The notes under the pieces were generated by a model. It did not search any database and was not told the DNA's origin. It saw nothing but the letters and a program-made list of their open reading frames with translations. This document shows positions 6,647 through 10,889 of a DNA stretch of 10,889 nucleotides, piece after piece; within the stretch, counting starts at the first letter, position 1, and every line of letters starts with the position of its first letter. Position numbers and translations under genes: made by a program. The stretch covers positions 1 through 10,889 of the forward strand of contig CAZOIM010000140.1 in NCBI GenBank assembly GCA_964579855.1, read 5' to 3'. The DNA comes from JADGQA01 sp964579855. GTDB taxonomy: Bacteria > Bacteroidota > Ignavibacteria > UBA10030.

Positions 6647-7822
6647 TTATGACTTTCTCAAAACAAAGACTGTCACCTCCGAACGAGCCCCGAGGCGTAC
6701 CGGCGGACCCCAATACCCTGTTCCCTTGCTCACATAAACCAGCCCCTCGTTCCATTGGTGCAATCCTTTGATGAAGGGCTGTCCAAGGGTTGCAAACCAA
6801 TTCCAAGGAATGAACTGTCCTCCGTGAGTGTGCCCGTTCATCGTGAAATCGATTTTGAGATCTCCGAACTGATACAGAGAACGGGGTTGGTGAGCCATCA
6901 TAATCTTTATCTCGTCGTTCGAGACTCCTTCGACTGCTTTGTGAGGATCGGATGCCTGGTCTTTGTAAAACTGTCCGGCGGTATAATCGGTAACTCCAGC
7001 CAGGACGATCGTTGATCCGTTCTTCTCGATCTTCCGATGTTCGTTCATCAGCACGTCGAACCCGAGAACCCGCGCGTGCTCGATCCAGGGAATGGCGCCT
7101 GAATAGTATTCGTGGTTACCGGTAGTGAAGAATTTCCCGAATGGAGCCTGTAAATCGGCAAACGGTGCAACAGTACTTTCGAGACCTGAGACCGACCCGT
7201 CCACCATATCGCCAACAAAGGCGATAAGGTCCGGCGATTGCTTCTGCACCTCTTCCACCACTTTTTCTATCCAATCGCGATCAACGGTAAGTCCAGCGTG
7301 GATGTCGCAGATCTGGATAATCTTAAATCCATCGAAAGTCTGCGGTAGGCGTGGAATCGGAATATCCAAGATTACGAGGCCCGGAGTCTTCCTTGCTTCG
7401 TAGATGCCATACGAAGTCGCCACTGCCGCTGCACCGATAACGCCAAGGTTCAGCGATTGGAGCAAAAACTGTCTTCGCGATGGATCGGGTTCATTGTTGG
7501 TAGACGATAACAGATTCGAAATTTTCTTTCCAATCCACGCAAGGAACCAGAGGAAATCCCGTGCTAGCAGAATGAAGAAGACGAAGGAGAGGAACCCCAG
7601 TCCGACATAGATAACCCACGATACGAAGCGAGGAGATGTCCGGCCAAATTGCCGGATAAGGGCAGTGAAGATTATCGGAAAGACGAAAAACAGAATCAGA
7701 CCGGTCCATGCAGCGATATTCCACGGCTTGCGAAGGCGCGAGGTCCGTATGAGCCGCCGGCCGATAAATGTCACACCCAGGGACAGGGCGACAACAACAA
7801 TAAGGATCCAGGGAATTACCAT
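6647..7822 (-). CDS. Membrane-anchored metallophosphoesterase (YkuE/YaeI-like)
   Basis: This 391-residue protein has a calcineurin-like dinuclear metal phosphoesterase domain. Metal-binding motifs are complete and in order: D173-I-H175 (QICDIHAG), D205 (FVGDMVDG), N236-H237 (TTGNHEYY), H311 (MAHQP) and H331-T-H333 (MNGHTHGGQ). N-terminal to this are three hydrophobic segments (about 3-22, 36-57 and 66-93) and a fourth (about 118-140) directly after the SRRQF motif at 115-119. The enzyme domain therefore follows a membrane anchor, probably facing the periplasm. YkuE-type relatives in other bacteria act on UDP-diacylglucosamine-like or other phosphoester substrates, but the substrate here is unknown. 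No Shine-Dalgarno sequence is visible before the ATG at 7822; no better in-frame start was found. An inverted repeat (7876-7913) lies about 50 bases upstream and might be its operator. Confidence 0.9.
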   Translation of the reverse strand: MVIPWILIVVVALSLGVTFIGRRLIRTSRLRKPWNIAAWTGLILFFVFPIIFTALIRQFGRTSPRFVSWVIYVGLGFLSFVFFILLARDFLWFLAWIGKKISNLLSSTNNEPDPSRRQFLLQSLNLGVIGAAAVATSYGIYEARKTPGLVILDIPIPRLPQTFDGFKIIQICDIHAGLTVDRDWIEKVVEEVQKQSPDLIAFVGDMVDGSVSGLESTVAPFADLQAPFGKFFTTGNHEYYSGAIPWIEHARVLGFDVLMNEHRKIEKNGSTIVLAGVTDYTAGQFYKDQASDPHKAVEGVSNDEIKIMMAHQPRSLYQFGDLKIDFTMNGHTHGGQFIPWNWFATLGQPFIKGLHQWNEGLVYVSKGTGYWGPPVRLGARSEVTVFVLRKS

Positions 7823-7875
7823 CGCGCTTTTTGAGGAGTCTTTATTATTTCGGCGTTGCCATCGAACTACATTGC

Positions 7876-7913
7876 ATGAACGTTCCCTAGATAATAGAGA
7901 AAATGACGTTCAT
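7876..7913. promoter_or_regulatory. Inverted repeat upstream of the metallophosphoesterase gene
   Basis: ATGAACGT (7876-7883) and ACGTTCAT (7906-7913) are perfect 8-base inverted arms separated by 22 bases. On the - strand the spacer contains TATTAT, a fair -10-like hexamer oriented toward the metallophosphoesterase gene, but no -35 element lies at normal spacing. A two-site operator around an activator-dependent promoter is a possible reading. Confidence 0.35.
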
Positions 7914-8063
7914 ATTCCTTTTGTGCAATATCGCGCAAACCTTCATCAGGACATCGAGGCACGAATCGAAACGCATTAACAGAATATATGACAATGTAAG
8001 ATGCCAACAAGTTCCGGGGGGTTGCGCAAAAAAATGTGGGCTTCTGTGCGCTATCTCAAATCG

Positions 8064-8079
8064 TTCTCACTAGTGAGAA
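8064..8079. promoter_or_regulatory. Perfect 16-base palindrome, candidate operator
   Basis: TTCTCACTAGTGAGAA is a perfect inverted repeat without spacer. It lies 18 bases upstream of the -35 hexamer at 8098 and about 240 bases from the metallophosphoesterase start. Such a site usually binds a dimeric transcription factor. No regulator gene is present in the window to pair with it. Confidence 0.45.
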
Positions 8080-8097
8080 TTGTCGCCCTTGTTCACA

Positions 8098-8126
8098 TTG
8101 ACATTGATGCATCGTTCATCTAACTT
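8098..8126 (+). promoter_or_regulatory. Candidate sigma70-like promoter
   Basis: A perfect TTGACA (8098-8103) is followed after exactly 17 bases by TAACTT (8121-8126), a partial match to TATAAT. The following bases (TAACTTTTG) also come close to the Bacteroidota TAnnTTTG element. Transcription would begin near 8133, just before the hairpin pair. Confidence 0.4.
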
Positions 8127-8132
8127 TTGCCA

Positions 8133-8226
8133 GAAACAAACGTGGGTCTCGGGGGATGGGACTCGTGAAGACAGGTTGTGAACAGGAAAGCCTCCAGATT
8201 CGCATTGCGAAGATGGAGGCTTTTTT
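8133..8226 (+). ncRNA. Candidate small RNA or leader RNA with two hairpins
   Basis: A roughly 94-base transcript is predicted between the promoter at 8098-8126 and the terminator ending at 8226. Hairpin 1 pairs CGTGGGTCTC (8141-8150) with GGGACTCGTG (8158-8167): ten consecutive RNA pairs, several of them G-U, around a 7-base loop. Hairpin 2 is the terminator. The G-U pairs matter because they form in RNA and not as a DNA palindrome. No coding frame with a ribosome binding site is seen inside. It is either an independent small RNA, or the leader (attenuator or riboswitch-like) of the membrane protein gene at 8336, 110 bases past the T-run. I do not recognise a known RNA family. Confidence 0.4.
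8188..8226 (+). terminator. Strong orphan intrinsic terminator
   Basis: AAGCCTCCA (8188-8196) pairs with TGGAGGCTT (8214-8222), and inside it TTCGC (8199-8203) pairs with GCGAA (8207-8211), giving a long two-part stem followed by TTTTTT. It acts on the + strand, yet no + strand gene lies upstream within 2 kb; the nearest upstream gene points the other way. Confidence 0.88.
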
Positions 8227-8325
8227 CGTTTCTGTCAATGACGAACCATGAGACCATGTTTCAAATATGGAATGAAAGAAAAATCGAAATCATCGAGGAA
8301 TATTCGCGATAAACTTACAAACAAC

Positions 8326-8331
8326 GGAGGG
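8326..8331 (+). promoter_or_regulatory. Ribosome binding site of the small membrane protein
   Basis: GGAGGG lies four bases before the ATG at 8336. It is the main evidence that this short frame is translated. Confidence 0.75.
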
Positions 8332-8335
8332 TAAA

Positions 8336-8560
8336 ATGGATCAGGCCCAATACAAGGCTTTTGTTGATATCTGCAAATCTCTGATACGAATTCTTATTTA
8401 CATTCTGGCGGTATTGGTGGGCGGACTTTGCTACGCCATCGGAAGATTCGAACATCTCTCCGGATTCTGGCTGTTCCTGTATCCCACTATCTTTGTTGTA
8501 ATTGTGTTATCAGAGCTTCACGTCGCCAGCAAGAAGGAGGAAGTTGGGCCGCAAGCATAA
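8336..8560 (+). CDS. Small two-helix inner-membrane protein, function unknown
   Basis: This 74-residue protein has a short polar start (MDQAQYKAFVDICKSL), a hydrophobic segment at about 17-37 (IRILIYILAVLVGGLCYAIG), a short loop with GRFEHLSG, a second hydrophobic segment at about 44-62 (WLFLYPTIFVVIVLSEL), and a charged tail (ASKKEEVGPQA). It has a strong Shine-Dalgarno sequence, which argues that it is real. I do not recognise a family. It follows the orphan terminator by 110 bases and has no same-strand neighbour downstream in the window; the GH67 gene converges on it. A role as a small regulatory or stress membrane protein would be guesswork. Confidence 0.7.
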   Translation: MDQAQYKAFVDICKSLIRILIYILAVLVGGLCYAIGRFEHLSGFWLFLYPTIFVVIVLSELHVASKKEEVGPQA

Positions 8561-8718
8561 TTCATCACGCTGCTCCAAAGTGGTGAGAGAACTGCGTTAA
8601 GCATCTCCGGATTCCTCTCCGTAGAGCTTTGCGATATCCCGACTCGGGGCTGAGCTAGTTCTGTTTCTAAATTACCCAAGTTCTCTGCAGTGCTTCGACC
8701 TTCAGTTGCCTGTAATGT
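8561..8718. other. Convergent intergenic gap, no clear terminator
   Basis: The small membrane protein gene and the GH67 gene converge here. TCATCAC (8562-8568) can pair with GTGGTGA (8581-8587) and there is a short CCCGACTCGGG palindrome, but neither has a T-run on either strand. I see no intrinsic terminator for either gene. Confidence 0.4.
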
Positions 8719-10881
8719 CTACCACGTCCCCGGCGAGTAAGGGAACGAAAGGCTCTTATAATATTCCAACGTCCTGTCGGGTTTTTCAAGAGCATCGGGG
8801 ATCCGGATTTTGCAAAAAGTCTGAAAGTAAAGCACACAAGCATTCCGCCACCATACCGCGTCTTCCTCTTGAATCTTGAGAAGCATCTGCTCGGTGCGCC
8901 ACCGCTCGTCGTCTATTCTACCTTGTAGAGAATTCCAGGACCGCTGCATACTGCGGACGCTGTCGACGCCGGCGTAGTAGTGATAGCAAATCTCATCCCA
9001 GAGCGTCTTGCCCGATTTCATCTTGTAGTCCCAAGGAACGTGGTGAAACCACAGAAGTTGTTCCGGCGGGCATTCTGCGAGTGAAGCAAACTGGTCGGAC
9101 AACGGCGGATGATACTGGCTAACCGCATCGCTCCCGGCCTTCGTCCTGTCAAAACCAATTCCGAGGCTGTCCGCTCTGTGGTAGTAGGTAGAATTCCAGT
9201 CAGGGTGTGGTGAATAGTCAATCCACGGACCTGGACCATAATGATGGTCGTATCCGAATATCATGTTGAGGCCGAGAGGGTCCATGTAATTCACGACCGT
9301 CTCCCGTGAAGGCATCATAATGTTTTTCACGGTTCCCGCGACCTTGCTGTCATTGGAAAACGTCATTGTAATCCATTCTTCTGCAATTTCCCCGGAAGAG
9401 AGATTGTGATTCCATGCGAGACGACCAAAAGCGTACCAGCTCGATTGACCGAAGATGTTCCCCGTCCAATCCTGATCTGCACCTATGTTGGAGACTCCCG
9501 CAATACCGGTAAGGGTGTGATTGTCGAGAGAACCGTCAATGACGTTGGCGACGGTCGATCCCTTTCCCTTAGCATACGTTTCTGACTCGAGGGTTTCTTT
9601 GAACAACGGTGCGAGATACACTGTGCCCGTCCCCTGGCCGAGATATTCCATGGTGATCTGAAATTCCATCATCATATTTGTTTTCGGCATTGCTCCAAAC
9701 AGCGGGCTGAACGGCTCTCGCGGCTGAAAGTCGAGCGGACCGTTCTTGACCTGAAGCAAAACATTGTCGGCAAACTTCCCATCGAGCGGTGTGAATTCTT
9801 CATACGCCTGTTTGGCGCGGTCTTTGGCGTCATACGAGTAAACAAAGGCCCTCCACATCAGGATGCCGCCGTGTGGTTTCAGTGCTTCGGCGAGGACTTC
9901 GGCGCCTTCGGCCTGTGTCCGGCCATAGTCGCGCGGACCGGGCTGGCCTTCTGAATTTGCTTTGACGAGAAATCCTCCAAAGTCAGGGATGATCGAATAG
10001 ATTTCGTCGGTCTTTTTCTTCCACCATTCCTGGACCTCGGCGTTCAGGGGATCGGCACTTTTCAGTTTTCCGAGGAGGATCGGTGCATCAAAATTTGCAC
10101 ATAGGTAGAGTTTGATACCGTACGGACGGAAGACGTCCGCCAAAGCTGCGGCTTTGAGCAGGTATGGTCGGGTGATGATGAGTGGATCAGCGTTCACATT
10201 ATTCATGACCGCTCCGTTGATTCCGATGGAAGCATTGGCGCGGGCATAATCCGTATAACGTAGCTTGACATAGATGGGAAGCGTATGCCAGTCCCAGATG
10301 GAAAATCCTGCGTAACCGCGTTCGACTGTCCCGTTGAGGTTATCCCAATGGTCCAGCGTCCGGATTTTGATTCTGGGATACGAGACAACATCGAGGTTGG
10401 CAATGTCGTGATGTGTTTGAATCAATCGCAGAAAATGAAAGACTCCGTAGAGCACGCCGATGTCGGTGTTCGCCGTAATGATGGTCGCATTGCTTCCGTT
10501 AATCTTGCGGGTGAGAACAAGAAATCCCTCTGAACCAACCTTCTGAAGTTCGCTGTTGAGATTGAGAGCAGACAGAACTTGCGAATTTTGGTATGTGGAG
10601 GCTATCAACATTCCCCTACCGGAGAGAGTTTCTGTTTCCGGGATGTTCAATCCAAGCAGGCCGTCCAGTCCAATCTGCAACTCGTGTCTCGCAGCCGTCA
10701 TTGTCGGGGAATTCCCCTCGACTTTCCACATTTTGATCAGCGTTCTATATTCCTTGAGCATTTGAGGGTTTGAAACCACATCGTATCGAAGCCATAGCCG
10801 ATATCCATCCTCCGCATTCGCGGAAGAAATGCAGGCAAAGAGAGAAAAAATTCCGGCGATTGCGACAACTAGTTTCTTCAT
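8719..10881 (-). CDS. aguA: GH67 alpha-glucuronidase
   Basis: This 720-residue enzyme should remove (4-O-methyl-)D-glucuronic acid from the non-reducing end of aldouronic acids, the side-chained xylo-oligosaccharides left after xylanase action. Residues 1-23 are a signal peptide (ends SSANA, then EDGYRLWLRY). An N-terminal alpha/beta domain is followed by a barrel with RTLDHWDNLNG (174-184), ERGYAG (187-192) and GINGAVMNNVN (220-230). The expected catalytic residues are present: general acid E311 (KANSEGQPGP), and D384 (NGPLDFQPREP) and E412 (ITMEYLGQG) as the paired base carboxylates. The spacings 311-384-412 (73 and 28) equal those of Cellvibrio japonicus GlcA67A (E292, D365, E393) as I remember it. 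The length is normal for the family. There is no T9SS tail, so the periplasm is the likely site. The start at 10881 has a weak GGTGA-like sequence nearby; upstream sequence is cut by the window. No xylan-use neighbours are seen on this side. Confidence 0.95.
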   Translation of the reverse strand: MKKLVVAIAGIFSLFACISSANAEDGYRLWLRYDVVSNPQMLKEYRTLIKMWKVEGNSPTMTAARHELQIGLDGLLGLNIPETETLSGRGMLIASTYQNSQVLSALNLNSELQKVGSEGFLVLTRKINGSNATIITANTDIGVLYGVFHFLRLIQTHHDIANLDVVSYPRIKIRTLDHWDNLNGTVERGYAGFSIWDWHTLPIYVKLRYTDYARANASIGINGAVMNNVNADPLIITRPYLLKAAALADVFRPYGIKLYLCANFDAPILLGKLKSADPLNAEVQEWWKKKTDEIYSIIPDFGGFLVKANSEGQPGPRDYGRTQAEGAEVLAEALKPHGGILMWRAFVYSYDAKDRAKQAYEEFTPLDGKFADNVLLQVKNGPLDFQPREPFSPLFGAMPKTNMMMEFQITMEYLGQGTGTVYLAPLFKETLESETYAKGKGSTVANVIDGSLDNHTLTGIAGVSNIGADQDWTGNIFGQSSWYAFGRLAWNHNLSSGEIAEEWITMTFSNDSKVAGTVKNIMMPSRETVVNYMDPLGLNMIFGYDHHYGPGPWIDYSPHPDWNSTYYHRADSLGIGFDRTKAGSDAVSQYHPPLSDQFASLAECPPEQLLWFHHVPWDYKMKSGKTLWDEICYHYYAGVDSVRSMQRSWNSLQGRIDDERWRTEQMLLKIQEEDAVWWRNACVLYFQTFCKIRIPDALEKPDRTLEYYKSLSFPYSPGTW

Positions 10882-10889
10882 TGTTCACC

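Noticed and set aside
8022..8029. Short palindrome TTGCGCAA
   Set aside because: Eight-base palindromes are expected by chance in a window of this size and nothing else marks the site.
8254..8270. Near-palindrome CCATGTTT-C-AAATATGG before the small membrane protein gene
   Set aside because: One arm position is mismatched and no promoter is placed relative to it; such a weak dyad could arise by chance.
1..10889. CRISPR arrays, insertion sequences, phage genes or toxin-antitoxin pairs
   Set aside because: No regularly spaced direct repeats, transposase motifs, integrase motifs or typical paired small genes were seen on either strand.

Overview
The window looks like chromosomal DNA from a free-living member of the Bacteroidota/Chlorobi/Ignavibacteria side of the tree. 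The clearest sign is the C-terminal tail of two proteins, YPNPFNPTT followed by LKVYD.LGREVATLV and ending in KLVLL(R/K). This is a type IX secretion (T9SS) type A sorting domain in the form common in Ignavibacteria and relatives. Base composition is close to even. Most genes on the + strand have a recognisable Shine-Dalgarno sequence. There are no insertion sequences, integrases, CRISPR arrays or rRNA/tRNA genes, so this is a saprophyte-type metabolic neighbourhood and not an obvious mobile island.

Layout. Positions 1-380 hold a structured non-coding or gene-end segment with two adjacent hairpins, then an intergenic stretch. Positions 381-4712 form a + strand group: a T9SS-exported beta-sandwich protein (381-1241), a T9SS-exported GH13 alpha-amylase-family enzyme (1314-3788), and a di-haem c-type cytochrome of the photosynthetic-reaction-centre-cytochrome-like type with a TPR-like tail (3907-4650). 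A strong intrinsic terminator follows at 4671-4712. A 507-base stretch without a convincing gene comes next, then a monocistronic lipoprotein gene (5220-5864) with its own terminator (5963-5997). Two - strand genes follow: a small STAS/SpoIIAA-like protein (6073-6441) and a membrane-anchored metallophosphoesterase (6647-7822). The region 7823-8335 is regulatory. It has an inverted repeat, a 16-base perfect palindrome, a sigma70-like promoter, and a roughly 95-base candidate structured RNA ending in a strong terminator. A 74-residue two-helix membrane protein (8336-8560) lies just downstream. The window ends with a complete GH67 alpha-glucuronidase on the - strand (8719-10881).

How it fits together. 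Two polysaccharide enzymes are present with different likely locations. The GH13 enzyme carries the T9SS tail and should work at the cell surface or outside the cell on starch-like alpha-glucans. The GH67 enzyme has only a signal peptide and should work in the periplasm on glucuronic-acid-decorated xylo-oligosaccharides. The neighbouring beta-sandwich protein could help bind substrate. The cytochrome is probably an exported electron carrier, and its link to sugar metabolism is only positional. I did not find a clearly new multi-gene system. The features most worth following up are the orphan promoter-hairpin-terminator cassette at 8064-8226, the altered catalytic region I of the GH13 enzyme, and the double-hairpin element at 64-120.
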